Part shown: positions 1-12,341 of the stretch, one piece after another
Layout of the letters: the number at the start of each line of letters is the position of its first letter
Position numbering within the stretch: the first letter of the stretch is position 1
Assembly (NCBI GenBank): GCA_943737045.1
Contig: CALSFV010000247.1
Span: 62,001 to 126,000 of the forward strand
Direction of reading: 5' to 3'
Origin: Parapristionchus giblindavisi
Taxonomy: Eukaryota; Nematoda; Chromadorea; Rhabditida; Diplogasteridae
Length of the DNA stretch: 64,000 nucleotides
Made by a program: the position numbers and the translations under genes
The notes under the pieces: generated by a model
What the model saw: the letters and a program-made list of their open reading frames with translations, nothing else
Told to the model about the DNA's origin: nothing
The model's database searches: none

Positions 1-600
1 AATTTTTGGCTCCGCCAACTGGTCAGATTTCACCAAAAATTTTAAAACTGGTCAGATTTGTCAAAAATCGCTTATTTTTCGCTTATTTTCACGTAAATAA
101 CGTGATAACGTTTTTACGACAAGATAGGAGTGACATAAACATAGAAAAGTGGTCAAAACCCGAACGAATAAGCATACAAATTGTGGTAAACCACTTATCA
201 ATATTTGCCCTATTGGCAGCAGAGATGTGCATTTTTAGTTTTTCGCTTTTCCGATACTTTCTCGAAATAAATTTTTGCAGATACTTCCCCGAAACAAATT
301 TGCAATTCTTCCGTTTCAATATATCAATAGTAAACTTTAGCGCATTGATATTTTCGAAAGAGCAAATATTGTTTAATTTTTTTTTGTTTTTTTTCGAAAT
401 ATCCTTGATTGGCAAAATTCAGGCGAGTCGCATTTCGGTTTCTTTTGATCTCTGAATGAATGGTACGAATGAGTGGTGTCCAAAATGAGACGAAAGAAAA
501 CTATATAGTTAAATTAATATTATTAATAGATGCACAAGAATTAGTATGCATGCACTTTAAATACGGTATAAATAAGTAATACCGCTGCAGTATAAATAAG
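1..600. other. No gene seen; short CTGGTCAGATTT repeats
   Basis: No exon-like frame with splice signals is visible. Two copies of CTGGTCAGATTT occur near the left edge and again at about 3,470-3,510. They resemble in layout, but not exactly in sequence, the repeated unit of the MITE at 24,971. The rest is AT-rich. Confidence 0.4.
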
Positions 601-610
601 TCTATGAGTG

Positions 611-1415
611 TCCTACCATTCGTTACATTTGCCTTGCGTCCTCCTCTGTCCTTACGGCGGAGGTTACGGCGTAGGCACTAGGGTGGCGAGAACCAGTCAC
701 TACTTACTAGCCCTAGTAACAGTCTCTCTCTACACAACCGAGAGAGGCACATTTACGACCTCTCGTGCGACGGTTAGTAGTGATGAGATCATCGCAACAT
801 TAGTGACTTATTTTCAGCTACTCTTTTTCTACTCCTTTTGGGATTTCTCGGCTATAAGTATTCGAAATTTGTAAATCTGAATATGTTTGAAATCTACAAG
901 CTAAGAGCTATTTACCAAGTCTGCAATTGACTGTCAAAGAACACTTTTTTTCAATTTTTCGTGTATACATTCTTTCAAATCGGATCGGAATCGGACGATA
1001 ATATAATTTATTTCCTTTATCAATATTTTTATATTTTCTTTTTTGTATTTTTCATTGTTATTCGAATTACTTTAATAAAATATTTACTACAATGCATGAC
1101 TTGAAAAATTGAAGAAATTTAAAATTGTCCTTTTGCAGTCAATTTTAGGCTTGTAGAATAGCCCTTGATTTGTAGATTCCAAAATTATATAGATTTGCAT
1201 ATATTGATTACTTAGAGCCGAGAAAAAAAAACAAAGAGTAGAAAAAGAGTAATATTTCTACTCAACCGTGACCCCAACGCACGGCTGCCATAGGGGACAG
1301 AAGAGTATCAGAGAGAGTGGAAAAGATTGCGCACTAGTTGGAGAGAGATAATAATTAGTGACTAGTGACTGGTTCTCGCCACCGTAGTAGGCACGTAAAG
1401 CAAATGTGCATTATA
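611..1415. repeat. Foldback (inverted-repeat) element
   Basis: The left part (about 611-960) and right part (about 1,120-1,415) are diverged reverse complements. GGTGGCGAGAACCAGTCACT at about 682 is mirrored by AGTGACTGGTTCTCGCCACC at about 1,365. CTACTCTTTTTCTACTC near 820 is mirrored near 1,235. The centre is AT-rich. No coding sequence is evident. It is a non-autonomous foldback/MITE-type repeat of unknown family. Confidence 0.65.
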
Positions 1416-1429
1416 AGGGCAAATAAACT

Positions 1430-2319
1430 AATGCTCAGAGTATTTTTCGGCAGCTTATTGTTAGCATGTTATTTAATAGGGTGGTTTACGAAAGCTCGTT
1501 TTCCTCTGCAGTAGTTTTTTTTCCAGGATGATCAAGTGCACGAAAGGGACGAGACAAGTGGAGAAAGAAATAGAGAATTGATTTTTTAAAATTAATGTGA
1601 TAAAGATTAAAATTGAAATAGTTTTATTGTGAACTGATGTGATATAGATTTATCATGAGCTGTAATAAAGGTTTGTGTTCGTGCATATGAAGGACTATTG
1701 AATTGAAAGAATATAAAGAATTGCGAAATACACGGTATGACACAATAAGAGAAATCGATCGGCGACAGAATTAGCAGACAAAAAGTGTCTGACATGTCTG
1801 CGCTCTCGCTTTTTCTTTCTATTCGCTGTGAGACCCAACAACAATTTCTGCAGAATTCAGGCATTAATCAGGATTTTTCAATACTTACTAATTACTGTAA
1901 GATTGTTCTTTTTCATGATTCAGGAATGGCGCGAATTTTTTCAAATCTGTATTTTTTTCTTATACGGAAATGCCTTCGTGATCACGAACTACGCTTTTGG
2001 TTTTCTGTATACGGTATGCGCTAAAAGTTTAAACTTCCGCCCACTCTTTTCTCCGGTAGGTGTGTCACACCGTGCTATAAAAGGTAAAAAGGGAGAAGAA
2101 GGAAGAAAGCTAGAAGAGTTGCTAGAGTTGTACAATGATAATTACTGATAATAGCATTAAAACTGTGATTTACTTATCCTTCTTTACGTCAAATATGATC
2201 ACTAAGAGGGCTATCAATTTTTGAACTGTAAATTGGACAGTAAAGTTGGTTATTGAGAAATTTGCACCAACGGTCGATCGATAATTCTTCTACTTGTCGT
2301 TGAAGAAGATGATGAAGTT
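1430..2319. other. Intergenic, no confident gene
   Basis: Open frames on both strands have no splice-supported continuation. A TATAAAAG box-like string lies near 2,077. About 90 bases near 2,190-2,280 are a diverged direct copy of 2,565-2,655 inside the next repeat. Nothing else can be supported. Confidence 0.35.
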
Positions 2320-3170
2320 TATTTCCAAGTACAAAAATAAAATAGAATAAAAACTATTTGAACTCATACGGTCATTTAAAGCCACAAAACTGATCAGAGC
2401 TGACATTTGAAAAGATGTGTTATTGAAATATATATTTTCTACTTATTCGTGCTCATAAATAATTATCAAAGTAAAAGAATGTGAGTAAATATGCCTCCAA
2501 CAAGCAATTTCTTATATTCAATTTTTTGAGAATGTTGGTAGGCACATCCCCGATTTCAGTTTGTTTCATTACTTCACATATGATCATTAAGAGAATAATG
2601 GATTTTTAAAATGTTAATTCAACACTAAAATTTGATATTCATTGATAAATGTGCCTATCAACATTCTCAGAAGCACAAGTATTTGAATATCTGAAATTAC
2701 TACTTGGAGGCACATTTATGCACAGTTCTTGTTTTTATCATTAATTATGAGCACGAATAAGTAGGAAAAAAATATTTCACGGATGTCACATCTTATCAAA
2801 TACAAGATCTGATCACTTGTTTACCTTTCTAAATCTGAAATGACTACTTGGAGGCAGTTTCGAGTGCAGTTCTTGTTTTCATAATTAAATATAAGCACGA
2901 AAGAGCATGAAAAAAATATTTCACGGATGTCACATCTTATCAAATACAAGATCTGATCACTTGTTTACCTTTCTAAATCTGAAATGACTACTTGGAGGCA
3001 GTTTCGAGTGCAGTTCTTGTTTTTATAATTAATTATGACCACGAATAAGTAGGAAAAAAATATTTCGTTGCTCTCACATCTTCCCAAATACCATAATCTG
3101 ACCAGTTTTGATGTTTAAAATGAACGTATGAGCTCAAATCATTTTTATTTATTTTTCTAATGCACATAAA
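2320..3170. repeat. Foldback repeat with a 144-bp tandem array
   Basis: The flanks are inverted copies: ACTCATACGGTCATTT near 2,362 is mirrored by AAATGAACGTATGAGCTC near 3,118. On the right side a unit starting ATATTTCACGGATGTCACA begins at 2,772 and 2,916, with a diverged third start at 3,060, giving a period of 144 bp. A single reverse-oriented relative sits at about 2,400-2,520. It looks like a palindromic MITE in which one arm amplified in tandem. Confidence 0.7.
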
Positions 3171-3644
3171 GTGAAAGTTCAGGCAATTCTACACATTTTG
3201 GAAAAAAAAATTTTAAAAAACGATTCGAAATAAGTGAACTAACTGCCTACAAACAATTGTCCAACAATACTATGGTAATGTCGTACATTGGGCCACACAG
3301 CGTTTCGAGAGCGCTCATGGTGTAACAGAGAAAAAGGTAGAGCGAAAAAGAGAGAGAGCACGCAAAAGTGAGAGACGCAGACGACGAGAGCCACACCACG
3401 GTGCAGTCATACCGTAATTTTTTTTGGCATTTTGCCAAAATTTCAATGCGCGCTCTCACTGTTGAAAAACTGGTCAGATTTTTCAAATTTTGAAACTGGT
3501 CAGATAGCGACATTGTTGGGGTTTGAAAATGTATGACTAGTAAGTTCGACCCTAACATGTGCCTCTTCCCCACAAATTTCATCATTTTACATTGTTCCAC
3601 ATAAATAACAATGTGACTTTTCAAAATGTATAACGTGTAAATAC

Positions 3645-5929
3645 TGACATAAGTATCATTGTAGTCAACAATAAATGATCCGGTAGCCAATGCACAGCCA
3701 AAGTCTGAGATGACCAACGATGGTACTTCACCTTAATACAGCATAATCAATAATTTGATTCATATTGATTGATCGGCAATCGATTAGCTCTATAACTTAA
3801 AATCAATACGAAAGATATGAAGAAATTTCAATTAAAGCAAGGCATTTATATCCCAATTCCGAGATGATTCAATGTACATTAATCAATAAATGCGTGAGTA
3901 GATGACCTACCATCAGTATCGTAAGATAGTAGGATATTGTCAGACTTCATATCTCTCTGAGCAACCTATAAACAATAGATAAGTGTATTCTAATACGACC
4001 ATTCATCGAAAATTGAATTCATTGTATGGATCAGTTTTTTCCAACGGATAGACCGTTTAAAACAAACATATTACACCGAATTTGATACCGGATTATGGCA
4101 ACCAGCGGTAACCTAAAATTCCCGATAGTAAATACCTACCATGGTCATCAGACAGCAAAAGACGAGTTAAAATCATTTTAAAAGATTTGTGGCTTACCGC
4201 TTAGGTTCTTAGAGAAACCGCGTGTTATTCAACCCATGAATGATCTAGACAAAAGAACCCCTTCCGAAGTACCTTATGATTGTAGAGGAAGACACAAGCT
4301 TCGAGCAATTGAGCCACGAGAGCTCTTCTTGCCCATAATGAACTTGGTTGACGGATGTACGTCTGGAGCGTCATACGGTATCTACAATCACATATGGATA
4401 TATCAATCGATAATTATTATGAGTCATCGAATGAGGTAACTTCCATACCTACGCATAACAACAAATAGGGTTTGTGGATTGCGTTCGATCGATTCATAGA
4501 AGGCAGCTGTCGGCAAGGCCTCAGGGTATCTGCAATCGATCGATAATCAATCAAAAAAAAATCGATATTGAATCGATATAATAATCAATCGATAATCAAT
4601 CAATAAAATAAATTGAGTAATAATGCTCACAGTTCACGGGCGTCCGGAAGAATGGGCATCGTGTCGACAAAAGCCGTAGCTACATGGACGATATTGGGAT
4701 GGGTTGAAGGTAGAGGGCGGAAACTGAGATAACATTTTTTTAAATTTGCTGATACTCCTTAGATACTGAAAAGGTATAGCTTACTCTCCCATTCGTCCCT
4801 TAAGTAGTCTTGCAGCTTTTGGTAGAGGTGCAAGCTCTGCCCCCATTCCTTTCCATAGTGCATCTTCATTACGACGATCATGTTCGTAGTTGAACATCAA
4901 TTTGAGCGCCAATGGATATGCCTGAGGCAAAATCAATAAATATTCATATATCGATCGATTCACAAACTACCGTATTCCCCTCATTACAGTAGCCATTTGG
5001 GTACCTTGAGATCTTTATCGTTGACAGTTAACTTGGATGGCCGATCTGGCTGAAGGCGGAGAGCATACACTGCTGCATTGCAGCCCATACCAATGTTGCC
5101 TCCTACAAAGATTGTTCGGATACTGTAGTTAAATTTAATCGATAAAATTCACTATTGAATCTTCCATAATTAATTAAGTAGAAAAGTAAATACCGATATC
5201 GTAGGCACTTAATCGATCGGGAAATACGTCCTTGTGAAGATGTTCATTATAACGTACTTTGGAACCGAAGAGATCCTAGAATGGAACAAATCGATAGAAG
5301 TAATAGATCAATCGATATTCATACCTTGACACGTTCAACGATACCGTCGTTAGTGCGTGGAATCTTGAAACGAATATCACGACGGACGATACTGTAATTA
5401 AATAATGAATAATCAATCGATATAAGGGAACCCTACCGATTAGGATCATTAAAAGTGAATGCACGATGGTTCATCACCAGAGTCGACAGAGGTCGAACAA
5501 TGGTTCGATGATGTCGAATCGTCATTTGAATCTGAAGTGGAATGAAATATTTGAAGATAATCATTTATGAATACTCACCAATCGAATCAATGGATTCTTA
5601 CTCGTAGTACGAGGTACGAAAACTTTAACTACAGCATGAGCTTGAGCATTTCGTAAACGAGGAATAGCTTTGAGCACCCACGTTCCATTGAGATTTTCAA
5701 CACGAGCAGCGATCTATAAGTACCCTAATTGCATAATCAATAAGGAAAAATACATATGACTACCTAAATATTGATGAAGAATGAACTAAATGAAAATTTT
5801 CCGATAAACTTAATAAACAAAATTTGTTTAGTATGTGATTTCGACAAACAAAGATATATTCGATATTGAACTGAAGGTTACCTGCTGTGCGATGCGTAGA
5901 GCACCCTTTCCGAATCTGTTCATCGACAT
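3645..5929 (-). CDS. pink-1: PINK1-like mitochondrial Ser/Thr kinase, 3' end not found
   Basis: PINK1 is the mitochondrial kinase that marks damaged mitochondria for removal. The start at 5,929 gives MSMNRFGKGALRIAQQ, followed by a 48-bp exon and a GT donor. Exons run leftwards: about 5,713-5,580, then several short ones, then the glycine-rich GNIGMGCNAAVYALR (about 5,100) and AYPLALKLMFNYEHD with the ATP-binding lysine (about 4,920). Next come YPEALPTAAFYESIERN (about 4,520), a helix exon RYRMTLQTYIRQPSS (about 4,380), the catalytic loop VAQRDMKSDNILL (about 3,940) and LVISDFGCALATG (about 3,700). The usual HRD histidine is Gln (QRD). The last exon recognised ends at a GT at 3,644, just after the DFG segment. 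The activation loop and C-lobe expected in this family are not visible in 1-3,640, which is filled with repeats. Either a very long intron follows or the gene is truncated. Identity is confident, intactness is not. Confidence 0.85.
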
Positions 5930-6057
5930 TTTCAAGCCAACATACGCTAAAAATACAAAATAGAGTACTAATCACGAGAATATACGGATGTAATGTTGTT
6001 GACATATCGTCAACATTCTACCGTAGTTTTATTGAGTTGGGTCAGATTTATTAGGGT

Positions 6058-6215
6058 GTCCCTAAATGACGGCTGCGGCCACGGCCACGGCCCCTCCCTA
6101 AATGACGGCCTTGCGGCGGCAAATAGTATACTTCACCTAGTTCACCTTGTAACCCTACTTCACCCTTCTTCACCACACTTCACCTTCATTCACCCTTCTT
6201 CACCACACTTCACCA
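6058..6215. mobile_element. Internally deleted derivative of the 15.4-23.9 kb palindromic element
   Basis: The sequence starts with two CCTAAATGACGGC motifs separated by GC-rich CGGCCACGGCC, passes through CCTTGCGGC and then GGCAAATAGTATACTTCACC, and ends in CTTCACC-type repeats. The first half is the reverse complement of the right end of the large element (23,875-23,930). The second half is the reverse complement of its left end (15,397-15,480). Both termini are joined with the whole interior missing, as in deletion derivatives of DNA transposons. Confidence 0.6.
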
Positions 6216-6386
6216 AAGTAATTTCTAACAATAAGTATTTAAATTTTAATATAAATTCAATATTTAAATAATTTTTAAACTGTTGGGTTTGTTTTAAACT
6301 TTATGTTGTAATTACAGATTAGTAACGATCTACGAGTTAGTAGAAGTAGTAGAAGAATCAAAATGTTGAGATATAACGACTAGTCG

Positions 6387-7107
6387 ATGGTGGATTCCGA
6401 AACGTAAGTCTAGTTATCAAGTTAGTTTATTCAATTATCACTTTAGATCATCTGGAGAACTAAACGAATATTTTGTTTATGGAGGTACGCATGGTGAAAG
6501 GTAAGTCATCTATTGCACAATTATGTCTTCCGCTTTAATTATGTCAATATTCCTTACGAACTGATTGAAAAGCGTCCTTATGGAACTACGTACGATAATG
6601 CGAAAAATGCGAGTAAAATCTTATGAACATGCTCTTCAGGTGTGGGACATTGAGTGACAAAAAGAATATGGAGTTTGTGAATAATCTGCAGTCTACCGGG
6701 TATATTTATTATGTGAACTATTTATTTTTCCTTCCTTCTGGCTGGGTAATGCTCCTCTCTGTCCAGTTATACCCTGCCTATGAGAGGAAGAGTCATTAAT
6801 GATTATTCCATCAATCATATTTCATAATATGATCCAATACTACTCTATCATCCATATATTGAATTTATCAACTTGTCTTTTCCATGTACCTACATATATC
6901 TTCTTTTCGTTATGAAGTCAATGGTTGAAAGAAAAGTTAAATAGAATATAAGGGATATTCTTGATATATGTTGTATATCTCCATTTATTTCAGTTGAAAG
7001 ATCATGGAACTCGTCCATCCATTCGTTCATCTCGATCTTCTACTGTAGAGACTACAACACTTGAACAACTTCTTCCTTCTATGACTGAAAATGAACGAAT
7101 AGAATAA
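6387..7107 (+). CDS. Small hypothetical protein, four exons
   Basis: The exons are 6,387-6,403, 6,447-6,500, 6,573-6,639 and 6,994-7,107. Their lengths total 252 nt, giving 83 residues with all junctions in frame and GT-AG introns. The protein starts MVDSETSSGELNEYFVYGG, continues with a basic amphipathic segment (LMELRTIMRKMRVKSYEHAL) and ends in a Ser/Thr-rich tail closing TENERIE. It lies divergent from pink-1, about 460 bp away. I do not recognise the family. After the TAA the frame stays open for 13 more codons to a possible GT donor, so the true gene may have been longer before the TIR element landed just downstream at 7,312. Confidence 0.5.
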
Positions 7108-8128
7108 TATATTGTCCCAAACGGAATATCTACAGTGAAAGGTACGGGAGTTTATCTCAGATTGATTATTTTAAGTAGAATGAATATTGATTGATTGATT
7201 GATGGGTGTCAAATACAAAGAGCTAGTACTACTACATACATCTTGTTCATCATTTAATTCTTTAAGAATTCATTTAAGATTAAGGTTTGATCTTTGATCT
7301 TTTGATCTCTTCACACAGAGAAAAAAGTGTTAAAAGACCAACCAAAACAGCTGTACTCCATTGTACACAAGCCCAAGGAGGTGTTAAATATAACACTTTT
7401 TTAGGTCTACTCCGGTAAGACCTAAAAGTGTTAAATATAACACCAGGAAGTGTTAAATATGACACTTTTTGGAAAGGTGCTGGATATTGCCCCGCCCGTT
7501 GGTAGCTCGCTCTTTACACTATTACATTTGCTTATTGTGTTGTTTTTGCAAACAAAGAACAATGTATTATACATAGAACACTGTTTATCGCACAGTTGGA
7601 AATAAATAAAAACAAACATAAATGTTACAAAAATTAACAGTAGCTTCTTTTACAGACATTTAACAATAGTATTAAACAATATGAAGCAATGACGACTCAT
7701 GAAGAACATATACTTGATTGGATTTCTTGCGAAAAAGAAATTCTTCACCTCGTAACTAAAAAGAAATAAGAAATAAATAAGAAAGAAACTCGTATTTCAC
7801 CGTTTGATTTATCCTTCAATTGAAAAATATATTACAAAAATTACTATATATTTCATATAGAAAACATAAAAATCATATAATAATTAATTAATAGTACCTC
7901 ATCCCTTGCTCTATTCATAAATAACATAAATTAATAAATCAATCAATTAGCAACAGAAATGGCTCACAATGGCTCTGAAATGCTGAAAAACATAATTACT
8001 CCTGTACCTGTTATAATTATTAAAACATGTCCAAGGAATTATCATTAATATTCAATCGATTGAATTCAATTGTCAACCTACAATAAATAAAAAAAATTTT
8101 TTTTTCCGAATCCTGTCATGTAGATATA

Positions 8129-8640
8129 AAACACATTTAGTTCCCGGGCCCACATTTAAGAGTCCGGATCTGTAAGACTCGACCATTTCGGCCAGATTTC
8201 GGACATCGCGCCAAGAATTTTGATTCAGGCCACTCCACTTTATTTGGGTGTTGGGTACCTTGGGTCCTGATTACAAAATGGTACCCAAAGTGGCCCCACC
8301 AGTGGAAAGCGGCGCGCCAGGTGGGCGCCAAGTTTGAAAAGGAATTGCTTAAAATTAATCGCAATAATGTTTCTGTGCACATTCGGCATGCCTAACACAA
8401 TGCCGAAGAAATTAGGACTCTAGCTTGTTCGGTTGAAAAAATATGAAAATCGAGATTTCAAACTTGGCGCCCACCTGGCGCGCCGCTTTCCACTGGTAGG
8501 GCAACTTTGGGTACCATTTTGTAATCGGGGCCCAAGGTACCCTACACCCGTAAAGTGGAGTGGCCTGAATCAAAATTCTTGGCGCGATGTCCGGACCATG
8601 GTCGAGTCTTACAGATCCGGACTCTTAACACTGTGTTTTA
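8129..8640. mobile_element. Nested palindromic MITE, GC-rich arms
   Basis: The arms of about 240 bp are near-perfect inverted copies. AGTCCGGATCTGTAAGACTC at about 8,160 is mirrored by GAGTCTTACAGATCCGGACT at about 8,604. CTTGGCGCCCACCTGGCGCG near 8,465 is mirrored near 8,315. Base composition is much more GC-rich than the surroundings. The two AT-rich blocks on either side resemble each other. No coding content. Confidence 0.75.
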
Positions 8641-9164
8641 CAGTTCTATTTATCCTTACATTCAAAAATATATTACAACTATTATATAGTATCACATAGA
8701 GAACCCTATAAATCATAAAACAATCGTACCTTCAAGTATTGTAGACATTAATCTATTAATCAATCAATAATAGAATAATAATTCTATTATTGATCTCTGA
8801 AATGCTGCAAAACATTAATTATTATTGTACCTGTCACAAGTATTGAAATAACTCCAATAAATTATTAATTACATTCCAACAATTCAATCTAATATCCAAC
8901 CTGAAATAAATGAAAATATTAAAAAAAGATCTTTCTCAACAAGTCGTGTACATGCAAAAAATGTTGATCCATATTTCACACCATACGTTGGCGAGACCCC
9001 CCCCCACTCAAAAATGAATTATTGGCCAAATTCACTCAAAAATGATTTTTTTCTGCATTTTTTGCGACCGGCCCACCCCATTTGAATTTCTAGCGACAAA
9101 GGTACCCATTTTGCTCAACACTAACGAAAAGTTGAATTGTCAGGCTGATTCAGGCTCACTGAGA

Positions 9165-10175
9165 AAATAAAATAAATTAGCGCCCAACCTTGAACAGAAT
9201 CTATCTGAAGAGCGGCATTTCCACAGCTAAGTCCATACAATCCGGTAGGAATATCATTGGCCTTGAGCGGGTCAAATCAGTCTGGAAAACAAAAAAATAA
9301 GTACCATAATCAACATTAACATGCATTATATATCCATCTCATCACTATAATGCTGACATATACTTCCATAATCCGTACTAGATCATCAACCCCTCCTGTA
9401 TCCAACACCACAACTATTGTCATCAGCCCCTCCAGCCAACAGAATTAATATAATATTATTCTCAGGTGTTTGAATCCAGCAAGTACTATGAAATACCCTG
9501 GATGATCATGCATGATTTTACTAGTATTCGTGAACATGATCATGACACCTGAGTTGCCAACAATATGGACGCAGAACAGGAAAAAAAGAAACATAAAATG
9601 GAGACCGGAAACTGACCTGGTTTTTGGCAGTTATCTCCACATTTCCAAACGAATTGTCCTCCTGTGTTGCCTTTCGCTCCACCAATCACCGCAAAAAACT
9701 GCAATTTTACCACAAAGCTTCAAATAAAAAGACCCAAGTACTAAATCATAATAAATACAAGTAATTAAGGAAAATAAAAAAATAGTATAATAAAACCTAT
9801 CTAATCTGAACATCTGCTCACTTCCTATCTCGACCGGCATCCCATAGGCAAATCGATGAGCAATTGATCTGGAACGAAATGATAATATTGATTGATTGCG
9901 GCTAACATAGATTGCAAGTTGAACGAAATTAGTTTTCATTGCACAACACAGTGTACCTAGAACAAAGATTATGATTGGTACGCGCGTATACTAAGTTCAG
10001 TCCTATACGTGAATTCATTCGTTGGGCTACAAAATTCTAAATGAAGTAACTCGAAAGAAAGTAAGAATGAAATCACGCAAAGAAGATAAAAATATAACTC
10101 GAGAAAATAACAAAATAAAACCTACTGATGTTATCCGTGCTGCTCGCGCCAGTCGCATACGTAGGTGACCTAATA
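9165..10175 (-). pseudogene. Unrecognised multi-exon gene fragment inside the TIR element
   Basis: Reverse-strand segments bounded by splice-like signals read as protein: SPTYATGASSTDNI (about 10,150), SIAHRFAYGMPVEIGSEQMF (about 9,820), FFAVIGGAKGNTGGQFVWKC followed by GDNCQKP (about 9,650), GADDNSCGVGYRRG (about 9,400) and ANDIPTGLYGLSCGNAALQI (about 9,220). The middle three join with compatible phases; the last does not join cleanly. The pieces are Gly/Cys-rich and not recognised as any transposase. They could be captured host exons or a decayed cargo gene of the element. Confidence 0.3.
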
Positions 10176-10643
10176 GATGATGAATCAAACAGAGCAATAA
10201 AGGTTAACATAAATCGACATGAAAGTAATAAAACGATTAAAATTTAAATTTTAACAAATTTCCTCCGCCACTGCGAGAATGAAATTACAGTAAGCAAAAT
10301 GAATAAATTCATACACCATTTATCGCAAAGTGACTTCGATATAACACCTTATGGATGTATCAGGAGTACAGCCGAAAAAGTGTTATATTTAACACTTCTT
10401 GGTCTTATATTTAACAGACCATAGGTGTTAAAATAGCGCGCGGTCACACGGGGATTTTTATTTAACACTTTTTTCTCTGTGTGTTATTGATATATACTCA
10501 TAAGTCCTCATCCATTTCTACCGTAACTACCTATTGTTCCCTTTAAGATATCTACCATGATCTCTCGTTGTTTTCGCATTCGTCACTGCAAGTGCGCATG
10601 CGGGTATATATATATATCTTCGACAGAGATCAAAGATCAATCA

Positions 10644-10990
10644 TGAGTTCCTTTTCATTCATTCTAACTCTTGTTCATACTATCAACATCATTATTAATC
10701 TAGGTAGCATATTCTCGTCCATTCTATCTCTTATTCCGTATTCAATCCTTCTTCATCTTCTTGTTCTTCAAAACATTCGGGATACAGCTGTTCCATGGAA
10801 TTGGAATGTTTATCGGCAATGTGGACCACTGTAATGACAGTACATTCAATGTACCGGTTATTGTAACTGAACATATTAATAATGGTACGGTACTTATTGA
10901 TTGATACTAATCGTAGGTGATACTATAGGTCAATTGGTTCGTCTTTGTGTATAATATAAATTTATGCGTTTTACAAGAAAACACGGTAAA
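10644..10990 (+). pseudogene. Exons of an unknown gene interrupted by a retrotransposon (left part)
   Basis: An ATG at 10,644 opens a hydrophobic, signal-like leader (MSSFSFILTLVHTINIIINL). Downstream, another frame reads HGIGMFIGNVDHCNDSTF then NVPVIVTEHINN, ending at a GT. A possible continuation GDTIGQLVRLCV meets a TAA, after which MRFTRKHGK stays open up to the retrotransposon. That last frame continues exactly into KPRPEGQMSAMTLSQLNSKY on the far side at 12,342. The parts look like exons of one gene, probably decayed. No family recognised. Confidence 0.3.
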
Positions 10991-12341
10991 TAATAATAGA
11001 TACATAAATTTAAAAGAATGATGAACACACAACAACAAAACAAACGTGGAGGTTGAATAATGGACATAGGTCTATGGGGATAGGGCAAATATCTTGTCAA
11101 TTTAACTCAGGGAAACTGAAAGTAATTCGGTTTTTCGGTTGTACGAGGAGCCTTGCCGCTCTAGGAAAGAAGCTATTATGCCTGTAATGAAATCGTGAGC
11201 CTGGATTGTTGAAATTTAGACCATTATGAGTGATATAGGGGCGAAAGTAGTGAGGTTTTAAATTTGAGATCCTATATTTACCTCTGATAAATTTCATGGC
11301 AGCTTTGATATCTATTTCTTCTCTACGCTTTTCTAGAGTATCTAAGTTTAGTTGTTTATTCCTAAGGGAAACTTTCGGCATTGAATCCCACGCTGCATTA
11401 AAACAGCGCTTGAATACTCGTCTAGTGAAATAATTCTGTACTCGTTCTAAGATCTTTTTGTCACCTTTTTGGTATGGATTAAAAACTGTAGATGCACTTT
11501 CAAGTATGGGTCTGATATAGATTGAATATGTTTTTAGTAGAATGGCTACATTTTTGGTGCGAAGAGCTCTAAGGATTATGTGGCATGCAGTTTTCGCCTT
11601 TGAAGCTGTTTGTCTGCTATGGGCGGAGAATGTTAGGGTTTTCTGAATGAGGAAACCGAGATCTCTAACCATGTCCTTCTGCTCAAGAGTTGCAGTTCCG
11701 ATGTTGTATTTTCGCTTAGGGTTAGATCTACCTAGGTGTAATGAATTACATTTGTGCGCAGCAAGTGGAAGTTGCCACTCATCGGACCATTTTACAATGG
11801 TATCGATTGATGTTTGTAGGTGTAACGGGGAATCACCAGCTTCAAAAGAGCGATAAATTTTTATATCATCTGCGTACATTCTAGCTACAACTCCGTTTTG
11901 TTGGGCTAGTGAAGGAATTTCCGAGGTATATATGAGGAAAAGAAGCGGACCCAAAACGGAGCCCTGTGGGACACCGCTTGTAACACTAAGTGAATGTGAT
12001 AGCTTTTCACGGACTCTAACCTGGAAGGATCGATTACTTAAATAGGTGAATATCCAGTTAACAGTCTTATCCGACAATCCAATGGTTCCAAGTTTCATTT
12101 GGAGTTTAGCATGAGAAACTCTATCGAAAGCTTTTGCAAAGTCAAAATATATTACATCAACCGGTTTTCCTTCGCTGATAGAAGAAGTCCAATGCTCCAA
12201 TACTTCCAACATTTGCATTTCGCGCGATCTTTTCTGTCTGAAACCATATTGTTCATCTGGGAATATTGCTAACGATTCACAATGAGTAATTATTGAAAAC
12301 AGACGCTCAAATATTCTACAGAAGAAAGAGGTAATAGAGTT
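10991..12341 (-). mobile_element. 5'-truncated non-LTR (LINE) retrotransposon, Jockey/CR1-like reverse transcriptase
   Basis: The minus-strand frame from about 12,340 to 11,097 encodes the palm and thumb of a reverse transcriptase. It shows FDFAKAFDRVSHAKL, SGVPQGSVLGPLLFLIY, the catalytic YADDIKIYR, and downstream LRALRTKNVAILLKTYSIYI and PILESASTVFNPYQKGDKKI, typical of non-LTR elements. The first residues NSITSFFCRIFERL correspond to the N-terminal part of the domain. The endonuclease and upstream RT are missing, so the copy is 5'-truncated and inactive. The 3' end is a (TTA)n-like tail. The hexamer GGTAAA flanks both sides (10,985-10,990 and 12,342-12,347), a plausible target-site duplication. 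Confidence 0.85.

Larger units (their letters stand above)
7312..10483. mobile_element. 3.2-kb TIR element (CACACAGAG family)
   Basis: The termini are inverted: CACACAGAGAAAAAAGTG at 7,312 and CACTTTTTTCTCTGTGTG ending at 10,483. Subterminal GTGTTAAATATAACAC motifs occur at both ends. The same termini bound a 140-bp hairpin at 22,711-22,850, so this is a family with long and short members. The interior holds duplicated AT-rich blocks (about 7,801-8,080 and 8,641-8,900), a nested palindrome (8,129-8,640) and exon-like fragments on the minus strand (9,165-10,175). No transposase is recognisable. The flanking duplication is not clean; elsewhere this family uses TA. Confidence 0.7.

Noticed and set aside
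11647..11856. Plus-strand ORF in the reverse-transcriptase region
   Set aside because: It is the antisense of the RT frame containing the catalytic YADD segment.
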